Under the pieces are notes generated by a model, which saw only the letters and a program-made list of their open reading frames with translations, searched no databases and had not been told where the DNA came from. Both the position numbers and the translations under genes were made by a program. Positions 1-5,972 of a DNA stretch of 5,981 nucleotides are shown here, in pieces (position 1 is the stretch's first letter; each line of letters starts with the position of its first letter). Source of the DNA: an uncultured Roseateles sp. (GTDB lineage Bacteria; Pseudomonadota; Gammaproteobacteria; Burkholderiales; Burkholderiaceae); assembly GCA_946480605.1 (NCBI GenBank), contig CAMLKW010000251.1, positions 1 to 5,981 of the forward strand. Direction: 5' to 3'.

Positions 1-204
1 GCTGGAGGCGATGCGCGCGACCAGGTTCAGGTCGGGCTCGGGCGTGCTCATGGCCTGCTGCAGCTGGGCCAGCAGCTCGGGGCAGGGCGGGATCTGGATG
101 TGCTGCAGCGGGCCGCGGCGGCGGGATTGGTCGAGGTCGTCGCGGATCTGCTGCGCGCGCGAGCCGACGGCGGGCTTGGCGTGGGAAGGTGCCGGGTTCT
201 GCAT
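1..204 (-). CDS. HDOD-domain protein, N-terminal fragment
   Basis: An open frame of 68 codons starts at an ATG (complement of 202-204) and runs off the left edge without a stop, so the gene is partial. The first ~35 residues are polar, with an Arg-rich stretch (QSRRRGPLQ). They are followed by HIQIPPCPELLAQLQQAM and PEPDLNLVARIASS. This pattern (I-P-x-x-P-x-L, then about 15 residues later a segment ending in V-A-x-I-x-S) is how HDOD domains begin. HDOD domains are HD-superfamily relatives without phosphohydrolase activity, found in signalling and regulatory proteins. The diagnostic later part of the domain lies outside the window, so the call rests on the domain start only. It is divergent from lapG. 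No good Shine-Dalgarno precedes the ATG. A TAAGAT hexamer ends 8 nt before it, which would fit a very short leader or none, but no -35 box is convincing. A role alongside LapG/LapD is not shown by the sequence. Confidence 0.6.
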   Translation of the reverse strand, partial: MQNPAPSHAKPAVGSRAQQIRDDLDQSRRRGPLQHIQIPPCPELLAQLQQAMSTPEPDLNLVARIASS

Positions 205-234
205 AGCCGAAAATCTTAGAGGCGGCGGAGGCGC
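205..234. promoter_or_regulatory. Divergent intergenic region between the HDOD gene and lapG
   Basis: Only about 30 nt separate the two annotated start codons, so the promoters must lie here or inside the 5' ends of the genes. On the minus strand a TAAGAT -10-like hexamer lies 8 nt before the HDOD ATG. On the plus strand a TACAGT hexamer at 247-252 resembles a -10 box. If real, it would place the lapG transcript start downstream of the annotated GTG and favour a later lapG start codon. Neither hexamer has a clear -35 partner at the right distance. A GGAGG at 227-231 lies only 3 nt before the lapG GTG, shorter than usual spacing. Confidence 0.3.
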
Positions 235-957
235 GTGCGGGCCGGGTACAGTGAAATCAATCGCAGCCCGCCGTCAATCTTGCCGACTTCGCCCACCTGT
301 CTCGCCCCGATTCGCCGGCTGCGCCGCTGGTGGCTGGCCGCGCTGATCGCCAGCCCGGTGCTGCTGGCCGCCGCCTATGACGCGGCGCGGGTGCTGGAGG
401 CGGCCGCCCGGCGCGGGCCGCGCGTGGTGGAGCAGGCGCAGGCGCTGGTGCAGCAGATCGAGCGCAGCGGCACGCAGGCTGAAGCGCAGCGGCTGAAGGA
501 CATCAACGACTTCTTCAACCGCCGCCTGGCTTTCCGCGACGACGCGCAGACCTGGGGCATGCCCGACTACTGGGCCTCGCCGCTGGAGACGCTGGAGCGC
601 CGCGCCGGCGACTGCGAGGACTACGCCATCGCCAAGTACTTCGCGCTGGCCGGCGCGGGTGTGCCGACGGCGCGGCTGCGCATGGTCTACGTGCGTGCCC
701 GCATGGACGGCCAGGCGTTGCCGCACATGGTGCTGGCCTACTATGCCGAGCCGGGTGCCGAGCCGCTGATCCTGGACAACCTGCGCCCCGAGGTGCTGCC
801 GGCATCGCAGCGCGGCGACCTGACGCCGGTGTTCAGCTTCAACACCGAAGGGCTGTGGCAGGGCGTGGGCCAGGTCACGCAGGGCGACCCGCTGGTGCGG
901 CTGTCGCTGTGGCGCGAGCTGGTGGTCAAGGCCCGTGCCGAAGGTTTCATCGATTGA
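235..957 (+). CDS. lapG: LapG-type periplasmic calcium-dependent cysteine protease (transglutaminase-like, BTLCP family)
   Basis: LapG cleaves the N-terminal region of large LapA-type adhesins in the periplasm, releasing them from the outer membrane and so dispersing biofilm. The product is 240 aa from the GTG, close to the usual ~230-250. Residues 27-31 are basic (RRLRR) and followed by a hydrophobic segment (about 32-47), a signal sequence or anchor. The catalytic triad reads C127 (AGDCEDY), H164 (LPHMVL) and D181 (LILDNL). The spacings of 37 and 17 residues equal those of the Pseudomonas fluorescens triad C135/H172/D189. D126 and E128 flank the cysteine, as do the calcium ligands of the family. 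The WGMPDYWASPLETL stretch (107-120) is also LapG-like. lapD follows after 21 nt, so the two are probably cotranscribed. The start is uncertain: GTG 235 is the longest choice, TTG 280 keeps the signal segment, and neither has a well-spaced ribosome site. Confidence 0.9.
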   Translation: MRAGYSEINRSPPSILPTSPTCLAPIRRLRRWWLAALIASPVLLAAAYDAARVLEAAARRGPRVVEQAQALVQQIERSGTQAEAQRLKDINDFFNRRLAFRDDAQTWGMPDYWASPLETLERRAGDCEDYAIAKYFALAGAGVPTARLRMVYVRARMDGQALPHMVLAYYAEPGAEPLILDNLRPEVLPASQRGDLTPVFSFNTEGLWQGVGQVTQGDPLVRLSLWRELVVKARAEGFID

Positions 958-966
958 AGAAGACAT

Positions 967-971
967 GAGGA
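967..971 (+). promoter_or_regulatory. Ribosome binding site of lapD
   Basis: GAGGA sits 7 nt before the ATG at 979, good spacing. It fixes the lapD start over the out-of-frame ATG at 965. It lies in the 21-nt lapG-lapD gap, so lapD has its own initiation signal within the probable two-gene transcript. Confidence 0.75.
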
Positions 972-978
972 ACAAGAC

Positions 979-2913
979 ATGTCCCTGATGCGGCAGATTG
1001 CCTGGCTGGTGCTGGGCGTGGTGCTGGCGGCGCTGGTGGGCGCGGTCGGCCTGTCCACGCTGTCGGCGCGCCAGCTGATGCAGACCCAGCTGCAGTTGAA
1101 GAACGCCGACAACGCCCAGGCACTGGCGCTGGCGTTGTCGCAGCAGCAGGGCGACGCGGAGCTGATCAAGCTGCTGATCTCGGCCCAGTACGACACCGGT
1201 GCCTACGAGTTCGTGCGCTGGCGCGGTGCCAAGGGCGAGGCGCTGTACGAGCGCAGCGGCAGCGCCAAGGCCGGCCAGGCGCCGGGCTGGTTCCGCTCGC
1301 TGGTGGCGCTGGACGCACCGGCCGGCGTGGCCCAGCTGTCCAGCGGCTGGAACGCCATTGGCGCGGTGGAGCTGAAAAGCCATGCCAGCTATGCCTACGA
1401 CGAGCTGTGGCTGAGTGCGCGCCGGCTGCTGGCCTGGCTGCTGGGCGTGGGCATCGTCGCGGCCGTGCTGGCCTGGGCGGGCCTGCGGCGCATCCGCCGG
1501 CCGCTGGACGCCGCCGTGGCCCAGGCCGAGGGTGTGCTGGCCGGCCGCTACGGCCAGGTGCTGGAGCCGCGCGTGCCGGAGATGCAGCGGCTGACGCGCG
1601 CGATGAACGCGATGGTGCAGCGCGTGCGCGAGCTGTTCGAGGCCCAGGCCGGCCAACTGCTGGTGCTGCGCGAGCAGACCCACCATGACCCGCTGACCGG
1701 TGTGTCCACGCGCAAGCACTTCCTGGCCGAGCTGGAGGCGGCGCTGCGCCGTGACGACGGCCCGGTCGTCGCGGGCCTGGTGCTGCTGCGGCTGCGCGAT
1801 CTGGCCGGGCTGAACACCCGGCTGGGGCGCCGTGCGGTGGACGACGTGCTGCTGACCATCGTCGGCGCGCTGCAGGCCTATCCGCAGCGCGTGCCGGGTT
1901 GCCGCGTGGGTCGGCTCAACGGCGGCGACTTCGCGTTGTGGCTGCCCGCCGAAGGCGTGGCCGGCGAGACGGCGCAGGCCCTGGCCGACGCGCTGCGCGC
2001 CAGCCTGCCGGCCTTCGGGTCTGGCGTGCAGGTGGCGTTGGGCGCGGTGCAGCTGCCGCGCGAGCGGCCTGGCAGCGTCTGGCTGGGTGAGGCGGATGCC
2101 GCGCTGGCGCGCGCCGAGCTGGTCAGCCAGACGCGTGGCGGCTTCGTCGTGGACGTCGTGGCCGACGCCGGCGTGGGCCGCGAGCAGGGCGAGGGCCTGT
2201 GGCGGGCGCAGCTGCACGAGGCGGTGGCCGCGCGGCGTGGCCGTCTGGCCGAGTTCGCCGTGCGCGACCGCGAGGGGCAGGTGCTGCATCTGGAATGCCC
2301 GCTGCAGCTGGCGCTGGAGCCGGGCGGTGACTTCCTGCCTGCATCCGGCTGGCTGCCGCTGGCGGCGCGCGCGCGGTTGACGGCGTCGGTGGACCTGTTC
2401 GCCGTAGGCCTGGCACTGAAGGCCATCGCGGCCGACGGCCAGCCGCGCTGCATCAACATCGCGCCGGCCTCATTGGCCGACGCGGCGCTGCTGCCGCAGC
2501 TGCGCGAGCTGCTGGCCCAGTCGCCGCAGGCCGCGCGCGGCCTGCTGCTGGACGTGGCCGAGACGGCGGCGACCGAGCATTTCGAGCGCCTGCTGGAACT
2601 GGGACGGCAGCTGCGTCCGTTGGGGGTCAAGCTCGGGCTGGAGCATGCCGGGGCCGGCTTGGCCGAGGTGGAGCGGCTGTACCAGGCAGGGCTGGACTAC
2701 GTGAAGCTGGACGCCTCGGTGCTGCTGGGGGTGGCCGGCGAGGCGGGGCGGGCGGCCTTTGTGCGCGGCATGGTCATCATGCTGCGCAGCCTGGCGCTGA
2801 AGGTGTACGGCGAGGGCGTCGTCGACGCGATGGACGCGCAGGCGCTGTGGGACTGTGAGCTGGACGGGCTCACGGGGCCGTGGGTGACGGCGGGCGGGCG
2901 CGAGGTCTCGTAG
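979..2913 (+). CDS. lapD: LapD-type inner-membrane c-di-GMP receptor (LapD_MoxY_N-HAMP-degenerate GGDEF-degenerate EAL)
   Basis: LapD senses cytoplasmic c-di-GMP and, when bound, uses its periplasmic domain to sequester LapG; it transmits inside-out and is not an enzyme. Length is 644 aa, near the P. fluorescens protein (~648). TM1 is about 7-28. The periplasmic domain (about 30-148) includes SSGWNAIG, whose W124 matches the LapG-contacting Trp (W125) of Pseudomonas LapD. TM2 is about 150-169, then HAMP (from LRRIRRP, P175) and a signalling helix (about 205-233). GGDEF starts at HDPLTGVSTR (236-245). Its active-site motif reads RLNGGDFAL (312-320), i.e. NGGDF where GGDEF is expected. In the EAL domain the signature is ECP (439-441), the DDFG metal site is LEHAG (554-558) and the TE motif is DVAE (525-528). 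Ligand-side features YVKLD (574-578) and GEGVV (611-615, E612) remain. Enzyme activity is therefore unlikely and c-di-GMP binding likely. The stop lies 14 nt from the convergent cysA stop. Confidence 0.92.
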   Translation: MSLMRQIAWLVLGVVLAALVGAVGLSTLSARQLMQTQLQLKNADNAQALALALSQQQGDAELIKLLISAQYDTGAYEFVRWRGAKGEALYERSGSAKAGQAPGWFRSLVALDAPAGVAQLSSGWNAIGAVELKSHASYAYDELWLSARRLLAWLLGVGIVAAVLAWAGLRRIRRPLDAAVAQAEGVLAGRYGQVLEPRVPEMQRLTRAMNAMVQRVRELFEAQAGQLLVLREQTHHDPLTGVSTRKHFLAELEAALRRDDGPVVAGLVLLRLRDLAGLNTRLGRRAVDDVLLTIVGALQAYPQRVPGCRVGRLNGGDFALWLPAEGVAGETAQALADALRASLPAFGSGVQVALGAVQLPRERPGSVWLGEADAALARAELVSQTRGGFVVDVVADAGVGREQGEGLWRAQLHEAVAARRGRLAEFAVRDREGQVLHLECPLQLALEPGGDFLPASGWLPLAARARLTASVDLFAVGLALKAIAADGQPRCINIAPASLADAALLPQLRELLAQSPQAARGLLLDVAETAATEHFERLLELGRQLRPLGVKLGLEHAGAGLAEVERLYQAGLDYVKLDASVLLGVAGEAGRAAFVRGMVIMLRSLALKVYGEGVVDAMDAQALWDCELDGLTGPWVTAGGREVS

Positions 2914-2927
2914 CCGGCCGCGCGACT

Positions 2928-3986
2928 TCAGATGCCCGCACCGGCCTCGAACAGGCTGAGCTTGGCCGCGCTCAGCTTGACGCGCTGACCGCCGCGCAGT
3001 TGCAGCGCCTCGGCCTGGTCGCGCGTCAGCTCGGCTTCCAGCGGCTGGCCGTCCGGTCCCACCAGCTCCACGCGGGCGCTGGCGCCGAAGGACAGCACGC
3101 GCTCCACCGTGGCCGAGAGGCCCGGTGAGGACTCGTCGGTGACGATCTGCAGTTCGTGCGGGCGGGCATAGGCCTGCACCTCGCCGTCGCCGTGCTTGCC
3201 CTCGTGCGGCAGCTGGTGCTCGCCGATGTGCAGCACGCCGCCGCGGGCGTGGCCGACGAAGCGGTTCACCGCGCCGAGGAAGCCGTAGACGAAGGGCGTC
3301 GCCGGGCGCTCGTAGACCTCCTGCGGCGTGCCGACCTGTTCCACGCGGCCGTGGTCCATCAGCACGATGCGGTCGGCCACTTCGAGCGCCTCGTCCTGGT
3401 CGTGCGTGACGAAGATGCTGGTGATGTGCAGCTCGTCGTGCAGGCGGCGCAGCCAGCGGCGCAGCTCCTTGCGGACCTTGGCGTCCAGCGCGCCGAAGGG
3501 CTCGTCCAGCAGCAGCACGCGCGGCTCCACGGCCAGCGCACGGGCCAGCGCGATGCGCTGGCGCTGGCCACCCGACAGCTGCGGCGGGAAGCGGTCGCCC
3601 AGCCAGTCCAGTTGCACGAGCTTCAGCAACTCGGTGACGCGCTTCCTGATCTCGGCCTCGGGCAGTCGCTGCTTGCGCGGCTTCACACGCAGGCCGAATG
3701 CGACGTTGTCGAACACCGTCATGTGACGGAACAGCGCGTAGTGCTGGAACACGAAGCCCACCTGGCGCTCGCGCACATGGGTGTCGGACGCGTCCTGGCC
3801 GTCCAGCAGCACGCGACCGCGGTCAGCCTGCTCCAGGCCGGCAATGATGCGCAGCAGCGTGGTCTTGCCGCAGCCCGACGGGCCCAGCAGCGCGACCAGC
3901 TCGCCGCGCGGGAAGTCCAGCGACACATCGCCCAGGGCGGTGAAGTTGCCGAAGCTCTTGTGGATGTTTTGGACTTGAATGCCCAT
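2928..3986 (-). CDS. cysA: Sulfate/thiosulfate ABC importer, ATP-binding subunit CysA
   Basis: This is the cytoplasmic ATPase that drives sulfate/thiosulfate import through CysT-CysW. It has 352 aa, slightly shorter than E. coli CysA (365). All ABC motifs are intact: Walker [10 protein letters not shown] (35-43), Q-loop Q81 in [15 protein letters not shown], signature LSGGQ (137-141), Walker B VLLLDEP (157-163), D-loop GALD (165-168) and switch H195. The phrases [14 protein letters not shown] and [13 protein letters not shown] are near-identical to E. coli CysA and separate it from molybdate, polyamine or iron paralogues. The C-terminal part (about 236-346) is a TOBE-like regulatory domain (AYARPHEL; later [16 protein letters not shown]). 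The ATG has GAGGGG 7 nt upstream (3994-3999), which sets the start. It is last in the operon, after a 108-nt gap from cysW that holds a hairpin-rich repeat. No intrinsic terminator is visible in the 14 nt before lapD. Confidence 0.96.
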   Translation of the reverse strand: MGIQVQNIHKSFGNFTALGDVSLDFPRGELVALLGPSGCGKTTLLRIIAGLEQADRGRVLLDGQDASDTHVRERQVGFVFQHYALFRHMTVFDNVAFGLRVKPRKQRLPEAEIRKRVTELLKLVQLDWLGDRFPPQLSGGQRQRIALARALAVEPRVLLLDEPFGALDAKVRKELRRWLRRLHDELHITSIFVTHDQDEALEVADRIVLMDHGRVEQVGTPQEVYERPATPFVYGFLGAVNRFVGHARGGVLHIGEHQLPHEGKHGDGEVQAYARPHELQIVTDESSPGLSATVERVLSFGASARVELVGPDGQPLEAELTRDQAEALQLRGGQRVKLSAAKLSLFEAGAGI

Positions 3987-4012
3987 ATGTTTACCCCTCG
4001 ACTGGCGAGTAC

Positions 4013-4071
4013 GCCAGCCGATCCCCCGAGGGGATGCGGTCCGGCTTGGGAGCGGCCCGGCGCTCGGCCCG
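4013..4071 (+). repeat. Hairpin-rich repeat, copy A, in the cysW-cysA gap
   Basis: Block 1 (4013-4036, starting GCCAGCCGATCC) matches the reverse complement of 5949-5972 at 23 of 24 positions. It holds the stem ATCCCC-cga-GGGGAT (4021-4035). Block 2 (4038-4071, starting GGTCCGGCTTGGG) matches the reverse complement of 5874-5906 at about 30 of 34 positions with one single-base gap. It leads into a GAGCGG/CCGCTC stem (about 4050-4074). A further stem, CTGGCG-agta-CGCCAG (4002-4017), lies toward cysA. In cysTWA mRNA these would form consecutive hairpins just before the cysA ribosome site. It resembles the GC-rich dispersed intergenic palindromes common in Burkholderiales; I cannot name a family. 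Confidence 0.8.
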
Positions 4072-4094
4072 CTCCAATTGATGGCTGCGTTTGA

Positions 4095-4988
4095 TCACGA
4101 CGCTTCCTTGTTCGCAGCGCCGGCCTGCTCGGCACGCCACTCGATGAATTGCTTGATCACCAGCGTCACCAGCGCCAGCAGCGCCAGCAGCGAGGCCACG
4201 GCGAAGGCAGCGGCGAACTGGTATTCGTTGTAGAGGATCTCGACGTGCAGCGGCAGCGTGTTGGTCAGGCCGCGGATGTGGCCCGACACGACCGACACCG
4301 CGCCGAACTCGCCCATCGCCCGCGCATTGCACAGGATGACGCCGTACAGCAGGCCCCACTTGATGTTGGGCAGCGTCACGCGGCGGAAGGTCTGCCAGCC
4401 GCTGGCGCCCAGCACCGTGGCGGCTTCTTCTTCGTCCTTGCCCTGGGCCTGCATCAGCGGAATCAGCTCGCGGGCGACGAAGGGGAAGGTCACGAACACG
4501 GTGGCCAGCACGATGCCGGGCACGGCGAAGATGATCTTGATGTCGTTCTCTTGCAGCCAGGGCCCTAACCAGCCGTTGGCGCCGAACACCAGCACGTACA
4601 TCAGGCCGGCTACCACCGGGGACACCGAGAAGGGCAGGTCGATGAAGGTGATCAGCAGTTGCTTGCCGCGGAAGTCGTGCTTGGCGATGGCCCATGAGGC
4701 GGCCAGGCCGAACGCGAGATTCAGCGGCACGGCGATGGCGGCGGCGATCAGCGTCAGCTTGATGGCCGAGAAGGTTTCCTCGTCGACCAGCGACGCGAAG
4801 TAGACCTCCCAGCCCTTGCGCAGCGCCTCGGTGAACACGGCCACCAGCGGCAGCACCAGGAAGATGGCGAAGAAGCCCAGGCCGAGCGTCAGCAGCGTGA
4901 AGCGCACCAGCGGCGTCTCGCGGGTGGCGGGGTTGTCCTGGTACTTCGCTCGCGCACGAGCCGGGGCGAGATGCAGTGCTGCACTCAT
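4095..4988 (-). CDS. cysW: Sulfate/thiosulfate ABC importer, permease subunit CysW
   Basis: CysW is one of the two inner-membrane subunits that form the sulfate/thiosulfate channel with CysT. It has 297 aa, close to E. coli CysW (291). About six hydrophobic segments can be seen: roughly 33-53, 76-100, 119-137, 152-172, 211-233 and 257-279. The cytoplasmic EAA loop that contacts CysA is present at about 185-207 (DEEEAATVLGASGWQTFRRV), with E188, A189, G194 and P207 in the expected pattern. IDLPFSVSPVVAGLMYVL and MGEFGAVSVVSGHIRG are characteristic of CysW. The ATG overlaps the cysT stop as ATGA, so translation is probably coupled. GAGGT lies 5 nt upstream of the ATG (4994-4998), inside the cysT 3' end. 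Downstream, cysA is unusually far away (108 nt). Confidence 0.96.
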   Translation of the reverse strand: MSAALHLAPARARAKYQDNPATRETPLVRFTLLTLGLGFFAIFLVLPLVAVFTEALRKGWEVYFASLVDEETFSAIKLTLIAAAIAVPLNLAFGLAASWAIAKHDFRGKQLLITFIDLPFSVSPVVAGLMYVLVFGANGWLGPWLQENDIKIIFAVPGIVLATVFVTFPFVARELIPLMQAQGKDEEEAATVLGASGWQTFRRVTLPNIKWGLLYGVILCNARAMGEFGAVSVVSGHIRGLTNTLPLHVEILYNEYQFAAAFAVASLLALLALVTLVIKQFIEWRAEQAGAANKEAS

Positions 4989-5851
4989 CGTGCACCTCGC
5001 TTGGACGTCCAGGCCTGCAGGCCGTTGATGACGAGCAGCAGCACGAAGCTGACGATCAGCATGACGGTGGCGATGGCGGTGGCACCGACATAGTCGTACT
5101 GCTCCAGCTTGGAGATGATCATCAGCGGTGTGATCTCGCTGACCATGGGGATGTTGCCGGCGATGAAGATCACCGAGCCGTACTCGCCGACGGCGCGCGC
5201 GAAGGCCAGCGCGAAGCCGGTCAGCAGCGCGGGCAGCAGCGTGGGTAGCACGACGAAGCGGAAGGTGGTCCAGCGCTGCGCGCCGAGTGAGGCCGCGGCT
5301 TCTTCCAGCTCGGTCTCCATGTCCTCCAGCACCGGCTGCACCGTGCGCACGATGAAGGGCAGGCCGATGAAGATCAGCGCCAGCAGCACGCCCAGCGGCG
5401 TGAAGGCGATCTTGGTGCCCTCAGGGCCGAACAGGAAGGCCAGCGCGCCGCCCGGCGCGAACAGCGAGCCCACCCAGCCGTTGGGCGCGTAAAGCGCCGT
5501 CAGCGCGATGCCGGCGACGGCGGTGGGCAGCGCGAAGGGCAGGTCGATCAGCGCGTCGACCAGCTTCTTGCCCGGGAACTCGTAGCGCACGATGCACCAG
5601 GCCAGGATGAGGCCGAAGACGAGGTTGATGGCTGCCGCGATCAACGATGCGCCGAAGCTCAAGCGGTAGGAGGCCATCACGCGCGGCGACGTGGCCGCCG
5701 CCCAGAAGGCGTCCCAGCCATGGCCGGACGACTTCAGGAACACCGCGGCCAGCGGCACCAGCACGATGAGCGACAGGTAGAACAGCGTGAAGCCCAGTGT
5801 CGGCGCGAAGCCGGGGAGCACACGTCGTCGACCCAAAGATAAGGAGGCCAT
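4985..5851 (-). CDS. cysT: Sulfate/thiosulfate ABC importer, permease subunit CysT (CysU)
   Basis: CysT pairs with CysW as the second membrane subunit of the sulfate/thiosulfate importer. From the ATG at 5851 it has 288 aa (E. coli 277). The N-terminus GRRRVLPGFAPTLG aligns directly with the start of E. coli CysT, which supports this start over an in-frame ATG 27 codons upstream that lies inside a repeat. Hydrophobic segments lie at about 19-39, 66-88, 106-122, 153-171, 210-231 and 258-279. The EAA loop is at about 183-203 (EEAAASLGAQRW, E183/E184, G190, P203). VDALIDLPFALPTAVAGIAL, PFIVRTVQPVLE and SVIFIAGNIP are family hallmarks. No Shine-Dalgarno is visible. The first codons are AT-rich and rare for this genome (TTA, TCT, TTG, CGA), and the leader just upstream is AT-rich, so initiation may rely on an unstructured start region. 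It is first of the three visible operon genes; the binding-protein gene is not seen. Confidence 0.95.
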   Translation of the reverse strand: MASLSLGRRRVLPGFAPTLGFTLFYLSLIVLVPLAAVFLKSSGHGWDAFWAAATSPRVMASYRLSFGASLIAAAINLVFGLILAWCIVRYEFPGKKLVDALIDLPFALPTAVAGIALTALYAPNGWVGSLFAPGGALAFLFGPEGTKIAFTPLGVLLALIFIGLPFIVRTVQPVLEDMETELEEAAASLGAQRWTTFRFVVLPTLLPALLTGFALAFARAVGEYGSVIFIAGNIPMVSEITPLMIISKLEQYDYVGATAIATVMLIVSFVLLLVINGLQAWTSKRGAR

Positions 5852-5874
5852 AGGGACTATTGGATTTGTATTTC
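5849..5874 (-). promoter_or_regulatory. AT-rich start region of cysT
   Basis: Between the repeat and the cysT ATG lies a short AT-rich stretch (AAATACAAATCCAATAGTCC on the minus strand) in otherwise very GC-rich DNA. It has no Shine-Dalgarno. It includes ATAG-gga-CTAT, a small inverted repeat overlapping the start codon (5850-5860). TACAAA or CAATAG could serve as a -10 box, but no -35 is convincing. It is either a weakly structured ribosome landing site, a promoter for cysTWA, or both. A CysB site is plausible for such genes but I cannot identify one. Confidence 0.35.
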
Positions 5875-5972
5875 GGGCCGAGCGAAGGGCCGCCCCAAGC
5901 CGGCCCGCGTGAGCGATGTGCGAGCGGGGCAAGCCCCGCGAGCATCGCCATCCCCTCGGGGGATCGCCTGGC
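5874..5972 (-). repeat. Hairpin-rich repeat, copy B, in the cysT leader
   Basis: This copy lies in opposite orientation to the one at 4013-4071. Block 1 (5949-5972) contains the stem ATCCCC-tcg-GGGGAT (5950-5964). Block 2 is at 5874-5906. Unlike copy A, it has 42 extra bases (5907-5948) between the blocks, with a strong nested hairpin: inner GCGGGGC-aa-GCCCCGC (5924-5939), outer GCGATG/CATCGC (5913-5918 with 5943-5948). If transcription of cysTWA begins further right, for example from a binding-protein gene, these stems would sit in the mRNA ahead of cysT and could act as a processing, stabilising or partial termination point. No U-tract follows any stem, so a classical terminator is not supported. 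Confidence 0.8.

Noticed and set aside
11..346. A 111-codon plus-strand frame at the left end
   Set aside because: Ser/Arg/Gly/Cys-rich composition, overlaps the HDOD fragment and the lapG start, and carries no motif.
274..2289. A 671-codon open frame antisense to lapG and lapD
   Set aside because: It is rich in Gln, His, Arg and Ala with no domain, and lies opposite two well-supported genes. Long antisense frames are common in such GC-rich DNA.
979..2913. Annotation of lapD as an active diguanylate cyclase/phosphodiesterase
   Set aside because: Both signature motifs and the EAL metal site are altered, and the neighbour is its known partner LapG.
3156..4094. A 312-codon open frame antisense to cysA
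   Set aside because: Low-complexity composition without recognisable motifs, entirely explained as the shadow of cysA, whose ABC motifs are intact.
3991..4995. A 334-codon frame covering cysW in another reading frame
   Set aside because: Arg/Ala/Gly-rich shadow of cysW. Its tail into the cysW-cysA gap is translated repeat sequence.
2928..5851. A molybdate, polyamine or iron ABC transporter
   Set aside because: Two separate permeases plus family-specific phrases in all three proteins match CysT, CysW and CysA.
5852..5932. A 27-residue N-terminal extension of CysT from an upstream in-frame ATG
   Set aside because: The extension is translated repeat and leader sequence. The family N-terminus begins right after the ATG at 5851.
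5913..5964. Intrinsic terminator in the cysT leader
   Set aside because: The stems are strong, but none is followed by a T-tract on either strand.
4013..5972. Terminal inverted repeats of an insertion sequence flanking cysT-cysW
   Set aside because: The enclosed genes are ordinary transporter subunits with no transposase. The repeats are internally palindromic, and no target duplication is evident.
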